Shown piece after piece: positions 48,399-57,171 of a stretch of 64,000 bases of DNA; the first letter of the stretch is position 1, and every line of letters starts with the position of its first letter. Source of the stretch: Streptomyces sp. NBC_00250. GTDB taxonomy: Bacteria; Actinomycetota; Actinomycetes; Streptomycetales; Streptomycetaceae. The notes under the pieces are model-generated. The model saw nothing but the letters and a program-made list of their open reading frames with translations, did not search any database and was not told the DNA's origin. The stretch lies in the NCBI RefSeq assembly GCF_036192275.1, contig NZ_CP108088.1:1922001-1986000 (forward strand), given 5' to 3'. The translations under genes and the position numbers were made by a program.

Positions 48399-49550
48399 CT
48401 AGGCCAGGAAGTCCCCCGCGATGCGGGCCGCCGTGTCCTCCAGGAGCGGGCCCGCGTTCGCGATGCACTTGGCGGTGTCGGGCTCCAGGTCCGTCAGTGC
48501 GTACGCGCGGCGGATGCCCGCCGTGCCCAGGGCCTCCGGCGGGAGGGCCAGGCGGCCGCAGACCGCGACGACCTCCTTGCCGGCGGCACGGGCCGCCGCG
48601 GCGACGCCCGCCGGCGCCTTGCCGTGGAGGGTCTGCTCGTCGAGGGAGCCCTCGCCGGTGATGACCAGGGTCGCGCGGTCGAGGGCGGGGGCGAAGCCGA
48701 GCACCTCCAGCATCAGCTCGATGCCGGGGCGGAAGCTCGCGCCCAGGATGAGCGCGCCGTAGCCGATGCCGCCCGCGCCGCCCGCGCCGGGGGCGAGGGC
48801 CGCCTCGGCCGCCTTGGGGCCGATGGCCTTCTCCAGGACGGTGGCGAAGTGGGCGAGCGCCGCGTCCAGGGTGCGGACGTCGTCCGGGGTGGCGCCCTTC
48901 TGCGGCCCGTAGACGGCGGGGGCGCCCTTGGGTCCGGTGAGCGGGTTGTCGACGTCGCTGGCGAGGATCAGGTCGACCGTGGCGAAGCGGGGGTCGAGGC
49001 CGGTGAGGTCGGCCGTGGCGAGGTCGGCGAGGGCCGCACCGCCGGGTCCCACGGGCGCGCCGGACGCGTCGAGGAAGCGGGCGCCGAGGGCGGCGAGCAT
49101 GCCGGCGCCGCCGTCGGTGGTGGCGCTGCCGCCGACGCCGAAGACGACGGTGGTCGCGCCGGCGTCGAGTGCGGCGCGGAGCAGCTCACCGGAGCCGTAG
49201 GTGGTCGAGGTCAGCGGGGCGAACACACCGGGCGGGAGGAGCTGGAGGCCGGAGGCCTCCGCCATCTCGACGACCGCGGTGGTGTCGCGCAGCGCGAAGG
49301 CCGCGGTGACCGGTTCGCCGAGCGGTCCCGTCACCTGGACCTCGCGGCGTTCGAATCCGGCCGCGACGGCTGCCGCGACGGTGCCGTCGCCGCCGTCCGC
49401 GACGGGCAGTGTCTCCACCGTGAGCTCCGGGACGACCCGTCGCAGTCCTGCTGTGACCCGCTCCGCGACCTGTACGGCCGTGAGCGAGCCCTTGAACTTG
49501 TCGGCCGCCACGAGCACGTGAGCGACCTGAGTTGCTGCCCCGTCCGTCAC
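48399..49550 (-). CDS. glxK: Glycerate kinase (GlxK/GarK family)
   Basis: Phosphorylates D-glycerate, yielding 2- or 3-phosphoglycerate, so it can channel glyoxylate-derived carbon into glycolysis. The 383-residue length and motifs fit GckA-unrelated class II kinases: ADKFKGSLTA near 16, the Gly-rich VADGGDGT (about 49-57), GVGGSATTDGGAG (about 138-150), DVDNPLTGP and ITGEGSLDEQT. GTG behind AGGGA at about 8 bases. It is monocistronic. The glyoxylate it could help assimilate is the product of the ethylmalonyl-CoA pathway upstream, though that link is only metabolic inference. Confidence 0.93.
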   Translation of the reverse strand: MTDGAATQVAHVLVAADKFKGSLTAVQVAERVTAGLRRVVPELTVETLPVADGGDGTVAAAVAAGFERREVQVTGPLGEPVTAAFALRDTTAVVEMAEASGLQLLPPGVFAPLTSTTYGSGELLRAALDAGATTVVFGVGGSATTDGGAGMLAALGARFLDASGAPVGPGGAALADLATADLTGLDPRFATVDLILASDVDNPLTGPKGAPAVYGPQKGATPDDVRTLDAALAHFATVLEKAIGPKAAEAALAPGAGGAGGIGYGALILGASFRPGIELMLEVLGFAPALDRATLVITGEGSLDEQTLHGKAPAGVAAAARAAGKEVVAVCGRLALPPEALGTAGIRRAYALTDLEPDTAKCIANAGPLLEDTAARIAGDFLA

Positions 49551-49810
49551 CTTGCATCCCTTGCTTTCGAACGTGCAGTCGCGCCGAGGCCGACCCTATC
49601 CGTACGGCCGGACGGCGTGCCACCCCCAGATAGACGCATATTTCGCACGATAGTGGGGTCACCTGCGTACGGAGCCGACCGAACGGACCCCACCCGAGCA
49701 GTGCCGGTGCTGTGCTGCGACGCCGGACGCCGCGAGCCCGGCCTGATCGGCAAGACACCCCCTAGGGCCTTCGGCGCGCGGTCGGGCGTCGGATTCGGTA
49801 GACCGGAGGT

Positions 49811-50908
49811 ATGGGCCTCACGCACGGGGAACGACCCCACCCGGAGCTCGCCCACGGGGAGCTCGCGGACCGCGTCCTGGGCGGCTGGACCGGCCGGATC
49901 GCCGGAAACATGCTCGGCAAGCCCGTGGAGCGGGGTGACCACTGGACCCGGGACCGCATCGACGCCTATCTCCGGCTGACCGACGCACTCCCGCTCACCG
50001 ACTACCTGCCGCCCCCACCCCCGGGCGCCGCCGGTTTCGAGCTCCGCCCCGAGTGGGAGCGGTGCGTGCGCGGCGGGATCGAGGGCAGTTGCCGGGACGA
50101 CGACATCGACTGGTCGATCCTGGGGCTGCACCTTCTGGAGACGTACGGTTCCGGCTTCACGACGGAGCAGGTGGGCCGGGAGTGGCTGCTGCGGCTGCCG
50201 TACCTCCAGACCTTCACCGCCGAGCGGGCCGCGTACCGGAACCTCGCCAACGGGCTGAAGCCGCCGCTGACCGCCACGTACGACAATCCGTACCAGGAGT
50301 GGATCGGTGCGCTGATCCGGGCCGACGTCCATGGCTGGACCAGTCCGGGTGATCCACGCCGGGCCGCCTCGCTCGCCCGGCGGGACGCGGTCCTCTCGCA
50401 CTCCGGGAACGGGGTGTACGGGGCGATGTGGGCGGCGGCGCTGATCGCGGCGGCCTTCACCGCGCCGGACGTCGGGTCCGCCCTGGAGTCGTCCCTTGAG
50501 CGGATCCCGGCGAGCTGCCGGCTGGCCCGGACCGTACGGGACACGATCGCGCTGTACGAGGCGGGGCTGGAGTGGCCGGACACCCTGACCACGCAGGCGG
50601 AGCGGACGGCGGGGCTCGGCTGGATCCACACCGTCCCCAACGCGGCCGTGCTCACCGCCGGACTCCTGTACGGGGAGGGGGACTTCACCCGCACGATCAC
50701 GCTGACCGTACGCGGGGGCCTGGACACGGACTCCAACGGGGCGACGGCCGGTTCGGTGGCGGGGGTGATGTGCGGGGCGGCGGCCATCCCGCCGCAGTGG
50801 TCGGAACCGCTGCGGGACCGGGTGCGCAGTGCCGTCTTCGGTTTCGACGGGGTCGGCATCGGTGAACTGGCGGAGCGGACCGTGCGGTTGGCCGAGCGGG
50901 CGGGGTGA
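49811..50908 (+). CDS. ADP-ribosylglycohydrolase family protein
   Basis: A 365-residue cytoplasmic, all-helical dimetal hydrolase of the DraG/ARH fold, which removes ADP-ribose from proteins or nucleotides. Metal-site aspartates appear in DDDID (96-100) and in GGLDTDSNGATAG (Asp305, Asp307), the family's hallmark. The start region is unusual: GGAGG ends one base before the ATG, too close for normal initiation, and no other in-frame start is nearby. The gene may therefore be leaderless or start by another route. It stands alone; a bidirectional terminator follows. Target protein unknown. Confidence 0.88.
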   Translation: MGLTHGERPHPELAHGELADRVLGGWTGRIAGNMLGKPVERGDHWTRDRIDAYLRLTDALPLTDYLPPPPPGAAGFELRPEWERCVRGGIEGSCRDDDIDWSILGLHLLETYGSGFTTEQVGREWLLRLPYLQTFTAERAAYRNLANGLKPPLTATYDNPYQEWIGALIRADVHGWTSPGDPRRAASLARRDAVLSHSGNGVYGAMWAAALIAAAFTAPDVGSALESSLERIPASCRLARTVRDTIALYEAGLEWPDTLTTQAERTAGLGWIHTVPNAAVLTAGLLYGEGDFTRTITLTVRGGLDTDSNGATAGSVAGVMCGAAAIPPQWSEPLRDRVRSAVFGFDGVGIGELAERTVRLAERAG

Positions 50909-50926
50909 AGGGACGGCGGTCACGAC

Positions 50927-50967
50927 GAAGGGCCCGGCCGGAGAATCCGCCTCCGACCGGGCCCTTC
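50927..50967. terminator. Bidirectional terminator between the ADP-ribosylglycohydrolase and 140-residue protein genes
   Basis: Arms of 17 bases (50927-50943 and 50951-50967) pair with one mismatch around a 7-base loop. Confidence 0.82.
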
Positions 50968-50971
50968 CGGG

Positions 50972-51394
50972 TCACTTCGCGCCCGTTTCCTCACATCCCT
51001 CGCCCTGCGCCCCCAGGGCGACGCGGGTGTCCGTGTGCAGAGGGAGGGGGACGACGAAGAGGTAGCAGCCACCGGGCGCTCCGGCCGAGTCCTCGTAGGT
51101 GACCGCGATCCTGATGGCGGTCTCGTCGGCCTCCTGGCGGTACGGGCGCGAGCCCACCGCACGTCGGACGTCAAGCACGCTCAACTCGCCGTCGCGGGCG
51201 GCCGATTCCAGCCGCTGCCGGTCCCTCTCCGCCCGCGTCGGCCCCGGGGTCTCCTCGGGCTGGGGACGGGCGAGGCCGCCGACCATCGCGTTGGCCGCCA
51301 GGAGGCCGATGACGACCAGGAGGACGGCACCGACGACGGCCCAGACGCACCCGCCCACGAGAAGGCGGGTGCGTCGGCCGGGTTCCTCGGACAC
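50972..51394 (-). CDS. Single-pass membrane protein (140 aa) coupled to the SGNH/transglycosylase gene
   Basis: Unrecognised. A single hydrophobic helix (about residues 11-34) follows a short positive cytoplasmic tail, then a charged linker and a hydrophilic domain of about 90 residues with one Cys pair (about 108 and 134). The domain probably faces outside. Its GTG is one base after the stop of the 1,413-residue protein gene (TGA-C-GTG), so it is translated with it. Possibly a membrane partner or anchor for that secreted enzyme, but this is inferred only from coupling. Confidence 0.75.
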   Translation of the reverse strand: MSEEPGRRTRLLVGGCVWAVVGAVLLVVIGLLAANAMVGGLARPQPEETPGPTRAERDRQRLESAARDGELSVLDVRRAVGSRPYRQEADETAIRIAVTYEDSAGAPGGCYLFVVPLPLHTDTRVALGAQGEGCEETGAK

Positions 51395-51395
51395 G

Positions 51396-54300
51396 TCAGG
51401 GGCTTCCGACGTATCCGATGGCGTTCAGGCGCTGGCGCATGACGTCAGCGTATCCGGTGGTGCCGGCGCTCTTGGGGTGGAACGCCTCGCGGCTGAGGCA
51501 CTTGCCGCCCAACGCACCCCACAGGCAGACCCCCGGCTGCGCGGCCGGGTCGCCGAGGTGGAAGTCGCCGTCGCCGTTGGGGCCGAGGACGAACTTGTTG
51601 ATCCACTCCGGGTCGTCACAGCCACTGTGGCCGACGAACGCGTCCACGGGGTTGGCGTACTGGATCTTCTTCCCCGCGGCGCGCATCTTGTCCACGAGCG
51701 CCTGCTGCTTGCCGTTGGCGTAGTTGACGAGCTCCGCCAGGGCGGCGACCTCGGTCATGTCGTAGTAGAGCGAACCCCCGCACTTCACGGTCCGGCTGAG
51801 CAGCTCGGGGTAGCCCATCAGGACGATCTGGGCCTTGTCGGCCTGGAACTCCACGTCGATGAGGACGTCCTCCAGGTTGCCGATCATGGTGTCGACGATC
51901 GCCTTGTACGTCGGCAGGAAGTCCGAGTCGGCGCAGTTGGTGAGATTGCCGCACTCCGTCATGGCGCTGGCGAAGCCGGCCCCGTCGTTGCCTCCGAGGG
52001 TCATCATGACCAGTGTCGTGTCACTGCTCAGGACTCCGGACTCCGTCTGCCTGACCTCGCCGAACTGGCCCTCGTTGTAGGGCTGCGGCCCGTTGTATCC
52101 GTTCGACAGATAGGCGACGTTCCGCGTCATCGCGCCGGAGCACGCGACGAAGCCCAGGTCGGCTGCGGACCCGTAGGTGTCGGCGATGGCACCGAGGGAC
52201 TCGCTGGTGCCGGGCAGCACCAGCTTGCGGGCCCAGGCGTTGGAACTGCGCCGGCAGGCGTTCCACTCCGAGGTGCCGTGGTCCTTGTCGCTCTCCTTGG
52301 AGTAGGACCCGGCCCCCTCACCGGACGTGAAGGAGTCGCCGAGGACCGCGACGATGTGCTTCGGCTTGGCGGCCAGCGGCTGGAAGGCCACGGCGTCCCA
52401 GGCCACGTCCGCGTCGCCGGTGCCGTCCTCGGTGAGGCTGCCCAGCTTCACGCGGGGCGTGCCGGAGACCTTGTACACGCCCAGCGTGACCCAGGTGTTG
52501 GCCTTGTACTCCTGGCCCAGCACTCGGTACCGGGTGAAGTTGCCGTCGCCCAGGTCGATCTCGTACCTGGCCTGCTGGGTGTGGGCGCCGTGGTCGGGGA
52601 TGTGGACCATGATCCGGACCCACTGGTCGAGGGTCCGGCCCAGGGTCCAGGTGCCCTCGGTGGCCAGTCGCAGCCCGTCCGTGTCGGGCTTCCGGGTGTG
52701 GGTGAACCAGAAGTGGTCGCCGTACCCGGCGCCGATCTGGTGCAGGTCGATCTTGCCGGGGTAGGTGCCGTTGGATTCGGCGAAGTTGAACGAGAACGAG
52801 CCGGCGGATGTGCTCGGTCCGCAGGTGTGTCCCGATTGACCCATCGGTGTGACGCCGTTGGCAACGTCGTCGACGATGAGCGAACCGGACGGCAGACCGG
52901 AGGAACACCGCGGCGGGTACGAGGAGTTCTCGTTCGGCTGCTCGGGATAGTCGGCGTTGTTGAAGCGGTGGACGGGGTTTCCGCACTCGGCGGCCGCCTC
53001 GCAGTTCTTCCACGTCACCGCCTCGTGCCACCAGCACTTCAGGTAGAGCGGGTTGGTCTCGTCGGGGTCGCCGGGCAGGGTGCACGGGCCCATGCCGGTC
53101 TTGTTGGAGGCACCGTCGACGATCTTGCTCTGGTCGCAGTCGTTGGACGCGGTGCAGAAGAGCATGTTCGGGGGCTTGGCCCGGGTGCGGGCCGGGTTGT
53201 TGTTCCACCACGCGGCCCGGTAACCGGCCTGCATGTCACCCGGCTTGAACAGCGCCGAGATCGGTCGGGCCGCCCAGCCGATGACCTTCTCCTGGTACGG
53301 CCATTCCTGCGGCCGCGCGGCGTGCGAGTAGTCGTCTCCGCCGGAGGAGGACTCCAGGAACGGCAGACGGTTCTCCTTCCACAGCGGGTTGGCCGGGTTG
53401 TTGGTCCAGCCCACGCCCCACTTGCCGCCGTTGCTGCCGGCCGCGGACTGCGGGTGGAAGCCCGAGTTGTAGGCCCACAGGGCGAAGAACCAGTTCTCGA
53501 TGTACTTCGGCTTGCCGCCGTTGACGGTCATGCCGGCGATCCGGGTCTCGTTCCACTTGGAGGCGAGGATCTGGGCGCCGTACGCGATGTTCGCCGAGTA
53601 GTCGAGCGCCGCGGCCTCCTTCTGCGCCGCCGACAGCTGGGTGTCGGAGACGCGCATGCCGTCGGTGGCCTGGGTGATGCCGTAACCGCAGTCGGCCTTG
53701 CCCCAGTTGACGGCCCACGGGTCCGCCTGGTTGCCGCTGGCGGAGTACGCGATGCCGTAGTAGTTGCCGATGAGGGGGTTGCCGGAGACGCCCGGGACGA
53801 CCGTCCGGGCGGCCTGCCACATGTTCGACTCCTGCGCGGTCACACCGAGCAGGATCTGGGCCGGGATGTGGTACTCGTCGGCCCGGTCGACCACACCGTT
53901 GGGGTCGCCCTCGAGGACGGGCAGCGGGAAGAGCACCTGCGGGCTGTACGGGGACATCCCGGTGTTGTTCCAGTTGGCGGGGCGGTTGGCCCACATGTAC
54001 AGGCCGTCGATCACGGCCTGGTCCACGGCCCACTCGGCCTGGCGAGGCGTCGGCTGCAGGGCCTGCTTGCGCACGTCGCCGCGGGGCACGGCGCACATCC
54101 GCTCGGCCTCGACCGGGTTCGTGGGCGAGCCGGCCGCGGCGGCCAGGGCGGAGCTCGTCGCCGTACCGGCGGCCGAGGTCCTGGCGCCGGACGTCGTCTT
54201 CGCGCCCGGCGTCGTCTTCGCCGTGCCCGCGGAGACGGTCAGCGCGGGCGAGGTCCTGCCGCCGGACGCGACCTGCTGAGGAGCCACGGGCTCGGCGCCG

Positions 54301-55637
54301 GGCTCGGTCTCCAGGGTCACCTTCGCGCCGGTGTCGAGGACGCTCAGCCGGGTGCGTACGGAGCGGGGCTCGTCGGCCGTCTCCTGGGAGGCGAGCGGCG
54401 CGTCGGACCCGGGAGCCCAGGAGGTCCCCACGGCGGCGTCGCCGAGGGTGGACATGCGGTCGTCCTTGGCGAGCGTGCCGGGGTTCTTCACCGCCTCGGG
54501 CAGCGTGCCCTGGGTCGTCGCCTTTCCGGTGACGTACACCGTGCCGTCGACGGTGGAGGACAGGTCCCAGCCGACGAGCGGGCCTCGCGCGAGGGTCGCC
54601 GGGGCGGCCTTGCCCTGACGGATCTGCCGGGCGTCGACGCGGCGGGCCACGCTCTCGTCGGCGGTCGCCGAAGTGGCCTGGGCGCCGGTGGACTTGGCAC
54701 CGGCGGACTTGACGCCGGCGGTCTTGGCACCGGACGCCTGGGGAACGCGCTCGATGTAGGTGACGCCGCCCGAGCGGTCGGGGCGGAGCTGGAAGGGGAT
54801 CGAGGCCGTGCGGGCGATCTCCGTCTCGCGTCCGTCGGTGCCGATGCGGACCAGGCGGTTGCCGTGGGCGGCGATGATGCCCTGGTCGGTGGGGACCGCG
54901 GAGGTGACCTGGCCGTCGAGGCGCAGCGGCGCGGAGCTCTTGCCGGTGGCGGTGTCGACGCTGATCAGACGGGTGGCGTTCTGCTTCTCGCCGTCGTGGG
55001 TGAGCTGGGTGAGGACGGCCTTCTCGCCGGTGCCGCAGCCAGGGGAGAAGTAGGCGAGCGAGGCGGTGCTCGCCAGCTTGGTGACCTTGCCGGTGGTCAG
55101 GTCCACGACGGCCGTGAAGGCGCCGCGGGCCATCAGCTCGGGCTTGTTGGTGAAGGTGCGGGGCGCGTACGCCACCACGGCCCGCTTGCCGGAGCGGGTC
55201 AGACAGGCGTTGCCGATCCAGGCGTCGGCGTCGAAGCCGGGCTCGTAGAGGGTGGCAGCCGTCTTCCAGGCGTAGCCGTCCTTGGCGTCGGCGACCAGGA
55301 CGTGGAAGCCCTGGGCGTCCCCGGACGTGGTCCACGCCCTGTCCTTGGACGTGCGGTACCCGGAACCGATGGTCTTCGCGCGATCGGCGGCGGGAACCCG
55401 GTCGGGGGTCCCCGTGCCGCCGGGCTTCGTCTTCGTCTGCGGCGACCAGCCGGCGGCGGCGCCGGGCGGCGGGGTGTCGGCGGCCAGGGCGAGGCCGGGG
55501 AGGAGGCCCACGAGGAGCGCGGTGGTCGCGGCGGCCGTGGTGAAACGGGCCGCCGTCAGACTGCTGCGACCGCGTCCGGCGGAGCCGCCGGACGCGGTCG
55601 ATCCACTACGTCTTGACGGACGTATACGAGGTGGCAC
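51396..55637 (-). CDS. Secreted propeller-transglycosylase-golvesin-SGNH hydrolase multidomain protein
   Basis: A 1,413-residue exported protein. Signal peptide with cleavage near ALAADTPP (about residue 52). Residues about 60-300 resemble a WD/propeller region, followed by a Lys/Gly/Ala linker. Residues about 590-740 look like a lytic transglycosylase (SLT): GVTAQESN with Glu603, YYGIAY and GYGITQATDGM. About 945-1087 is a golvesin C-terminal-like beta domain. About 1095-1413 is an SGNH hydrolase with GDSFTSG (Ser1102), LGGND, and an EAFHP His block. SGNH enzymes are esterases or deacetylases and SLT enzymes cut glycan strands, so a cell-wall remodelling role is likely. The GTG follows AGGA at 8 bases. 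It is preceded by an AMIN-like gene and followed by a coupled membrane protein. Confidence 0.9.
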   Translation of the reverse strand: MPPRIRPSRRSGSTASGGSAGRGRSSLTAARFTTAAATTALLVGLLPGLALAADTPPPGAAAGWSPQTKTKPGGTGTPDRVPAADRAKTIGSGYRTSKDRAWTTSGDAQGFHVLVADAKDGYAWKTAATLYEPGFDADAWIGNACLTRSGKRAVVAYAPRTFTNKPELMARGAFTAVVDLTTGKVTKLASTASLAYFSPGCGTGEKAVLTQLTHDGEKQNATRLISVDTATGKSSAPLRLDGQVTSAVPTDQGIIAAHGNRLVRIGTDGRETEIARTASIPFQLRPDRSGGVTYIERVPQASGAKTAGVKSAGAKSTGAQATSATADESVARRVDARQIRQGKAAPATLARGPLVGWDLSSTVDGTVYVTGKATTQGTLPEAVKNPGTLAKDDRMSTLGDAAVGTSWAPGSDAPLASQETADEPRSVRTRLSVLDTGAKVTLETEPGAEPVAPQQVASGGRTSPALTVSAGTAKTTPGAKTTSGARTSAAGTATSSALAAAAGSPTNPVEAERMCAVPRGDVRKQALQPTPRQAEWAVDQAVIDGLYMWANRPANWNNTGMSPYSPQVLFPLPVLEGDPNGVVDRADEYHIPAQILLGVTAQESNMWQAARTVVPGVSGNPLIGNYYGIAYSASGNQADPWAVNWGKADCGYGITQATDGMRVSDTQLSAAQKEAAALDYSANIAYGAQILASKWNETRIAGMTVNGGKPKYIENWFFALWAYNSGFHPQSAAGSNGGKWGVGWTNNPANPLWKENRLPFLESSSGGDDYSHAARPQEWPYQEKVIGWAARPISALFKPGDMQAGYRAAWWNNNPARTRAKPPNMLFCTASNDCDQSKIVDGASNKTGMGPCTLPGDPDETNPLYLKCWWHEAVTWKNCEAAAECGNPVHRFNNADYPEQPNENSSYPPRCSSGLPSGSLIVDDVANGVTPMGQSGHTCGPSTSAGSFSFNFAESNGTYPGKIDLHQIGAGYGDHFWFTHTRKPDTDGLRLATEGTWTLGRTLDQWVRIMVHIPDHGAHTQQARYEIDLGDGNFTRYRVLGQEYKANTWVTLGVYKVSGTPRVKLGSLTEDGTGDADVAWDAVAFQPLAAKPKHIVAVLGDSFTSGEGAGSYSKESDKDHGTSEWNACRRSSNAWARKLVLPGTSESLGAIADTYGSAADLGFVACSGAMTRNVAYLSNGYNGPQPYNEGQFGEVRQTESGVLSSDTTLVMMTLGGNDGAGFASAMTECGNLTNCADSDFLPTYKAIVDTMIGNLEDVLIDVEFQADKAQIVLMGYPELLSRTVKCGGSLYYDMTEVAALAELVNYANGKQQALVDKMRAAGKKIQYANPVDAFVGHSGCDDPEWINKFVLGPNGDGDFHLGDPAAQPGVCLWGALGGKCLSREAFHPKSAGTTGYADVMRQRLNAIGYVGSP

Positions 55638-55697
55638 AGGTTCTGTCCTTTACACAAGGGGAGGATGGTGCGGGACACAGCCGGTGGTGCGTGAACC

Positions 55698-56246
55698 TCA
55701 GTGGTTGATGTCGACCACGATGCGGTTCGGGGCGGTGAGCTTGAAGATCCGGTACGAGGAGTGGTCGCCGAGGGCCAGTCCGATGTGGAACGCGCGCGCC
55801 TCGGGGTCGACGATGTCGGTCAGGCCCTGGCCCTTGAGGCTGGGGAAGCCGTACGTCTGGAAGTCCGGGCTGTTGTACACCGACGTCTGGTTGGCGAAGT
55901 CGTAGCGGGTCGCCGGGGAGAGATAGATCTTCAGGTACTGCGCACCCTGGATCGGGACGACGTGCTCGTTGGTCTCGTCGCCGCAGCAGGTCAACGGAGT
56001 CGTCTGGACGCTCGTCGTCCAGGTGGGGATGGCACCCTCGCCCAGGTCGATGACGAAGCGGTCGAACTCCGGGTGGGTGGCGGCGCGTACACCGAGTACG
56101 CAGATCCCCTGGCAGTCCGGGGCGACGGTGACGGCGGCCGTCGCCGCGGAGCCGGTGGCCTGGGCCTGGGGTGCTGCCAGACACAGCATGCCCATCGCGA
56201 AGGCGGCGACGGACGCACCGAGTCGGGCGGTTCTCTTGACGCGCAT
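55698..56246 (-). CDS. Secreted AMIN-like domain protein
   Basis: A 182-residue exported protein. The signal peptide ends near APQAQATG (about residue 27). The mature part is a beta-sandwich of the AMIN-like type (HPEFDRFVIDLGEGAIP, YLKIYLSPATRYDF, HIGLALGDHSSYRIFKLTAPNRIVVDINH), a fold that binds peptidoglycan in amidases. A paired CxxxC-type motif (CQGIC) lies near residue 41 and a CC pair near 84. ATG with AGGAGAGA about 9 bases upstream. It is 60 bp upstream of the SGNH/transglycosylase gene on the same strand and may be the first gene of that cell-envelope cassette. Confidence 0.78.
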   Translation of the reverse strand: MRVKRTARLGASVAAFAMGMLCLAAPQAQATGSAATAAVTVAPDCQGICVLGVRAATHPEFDRFVIDLGEGAIPTWTTSVQTTPLTCCGDETNEHVVPIQGAQYLKIYLSPATRYDFANQTSVYNSPDFQTYGFPSLKGQGLTDIVDPEARAFHIGLALGDHSSYRIFKLTAPNRIVVDINH

Positions 56247-56434
56247 GGTGAGTTCTCTCCTGTTGCCGGTCTGTTCGTCCACAGATGCCCGCCATGTGCA
56301 TGCCACACGGGAGCCGGTCGCACCCTACTTCGATCATGGTCGGAGCAGCAGCGGAATTATGAGAGGGAATCAGGCCGGAGAGTGTCAGGAGATCACGGTG
56401 CTCAGCCTCGCGCGGCGCTCAGCCCCACGGGTAC

Positions 56435-56638
56435 TCAGCCCTGCGGAGGCTCCGGCGGAACGATCTCGCCGGTGCGCCCGGCCTCGTCGCGGCTGACGGC
56501 TCGCGCCTCCGTGCGGTGTCCACGGGCGATGTAGTCACGGACGACCGCCTCGACGGCATCCTGGGGGTTGCCGATACCGGCCAGAACCATGACTTCCACG
56601 ACGAGTTCGGCGTCGAGCGCGATGTTGACCTTGGCCAT
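56435..56638 (-). CDS. VapB-like antitoxin family protein (orphan)
   Basis: A 67-residue cytoplasmic protein with the ribbon-helix-helix-type start MAKVNIALDAELVVEVMVLAG and a short basic/acidic tail. It matches the pattern of DUF2191/VapB-type antitoxins, which repress their own operon and neutralise a PIN-domain RNase. No VapC-like gene is adjacent: the next genes are ogt on one side and the AMIN-like gene on the other. The start ATG has only a weak ribosome site. Probably a solitary regulator or a remnant. Confidence 0.65.
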   Translation of the reverse strand: MAKVNIALDAELVVEVMVLAGIGNPQDAVEAVVRDYIARGHRTEARAVSRDEAGRTGEIVPPEPPQG

Positions 56639-56667
56639 GCCCGGAACCTACACCGCGAGGCGCCCCG

Positions 56668-57165
56668 TCAGAAGAGGGTGGCGTCGCGCCCCGACTCGAA
56701 GGCCAGCAGCCGCTGTTTGCGGTCGAGCCCGCCCCCGTAGCCGGTGAGGCCGCCGCCCGCTCCGATCACCCGGTGGCAGGGGACGATGACGCTGACCGGA
56801 TTCTTGCCGTTGGCGAGGCCCACGGCACGGGAGGCACCCGGATTGCCGAGCAGCTCGGCGAGTTCGCCGTACGTACGGGTCTCCCCGTACGGGATGCGGC
56901 ACAGCTCACCCCAGACCCGGAGCTGGAACTCGGTGCCGACGAGGTGCACGGGGAGGTCGAACTCCGTGAGTTCGCCCGCGAAGTAGGCGTCCAGCTGGCG
57001 GATCGCCTCGCCGAAGGGGCGCGGGTCGGACTCGCCGAAGGTCTCCTCGGACGGACGGTGGCGCTGCCCCGTCATGTGGACGCGGCTGAGGACGCCGTCG
57101 ACGGCGACGAGGGTCAGCGGCTCGTACGGGCTGTCCACGACGGTGTGCCGGACGGTGGGGGCCAT
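56668..57165 (-). CDS. ogt: Methylated-DNA--protein-cysteine methyltransferase
   Basis: A suicide DNA-repair protein that transfers the methyl group from O6-methylguanine (and O4-methylthymine) to its own cysteine. The 165-residue length is typical of Ogt. The acceptor is Cys130 in PCHRVI, with GETRTYGELA and ASRAVGLANG in front forming the HTH and Asn hinge. ATG start is 6 bp after the stop of the Ada-AlkA gene, so the two are co-transcribed and probably coupled. Together they repair alkylation damage to DNA. Confidence 0.95.
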   Translation of the reverse strand: MAPTVRHTVVDSPYEPLTLVAVDGVLSRVHMTGQRHRPSEETFGESDPRPFGEAIRQLDAYFAGELTEFDLPVHLVGTEFQLRVWGELCRIPYGETRTYGELAELLGNPGASRAVGLANGKNPVSVIVPCHRVIGAGGGLTGYGGGLDRKQRLLAFESGRDATLF

Positions 57166-57171
57166 GGCGGT

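Noticed and set aside
51099..55616. Open reading frame of 1,505 codons opposite the SGNH/transglycosylase gene
   Set aside because: It is Gly/Val/Arg-rich antisense shadow with no start context or domain match; the minus-strand protein has clear catalytic motifs and a signal peptide.
56435..56638. Complete VapBC toxin-antitoxin system
   Set aside because: No PIN-domain toxin gene is adjacent; only the antitoxin-like gene is present.
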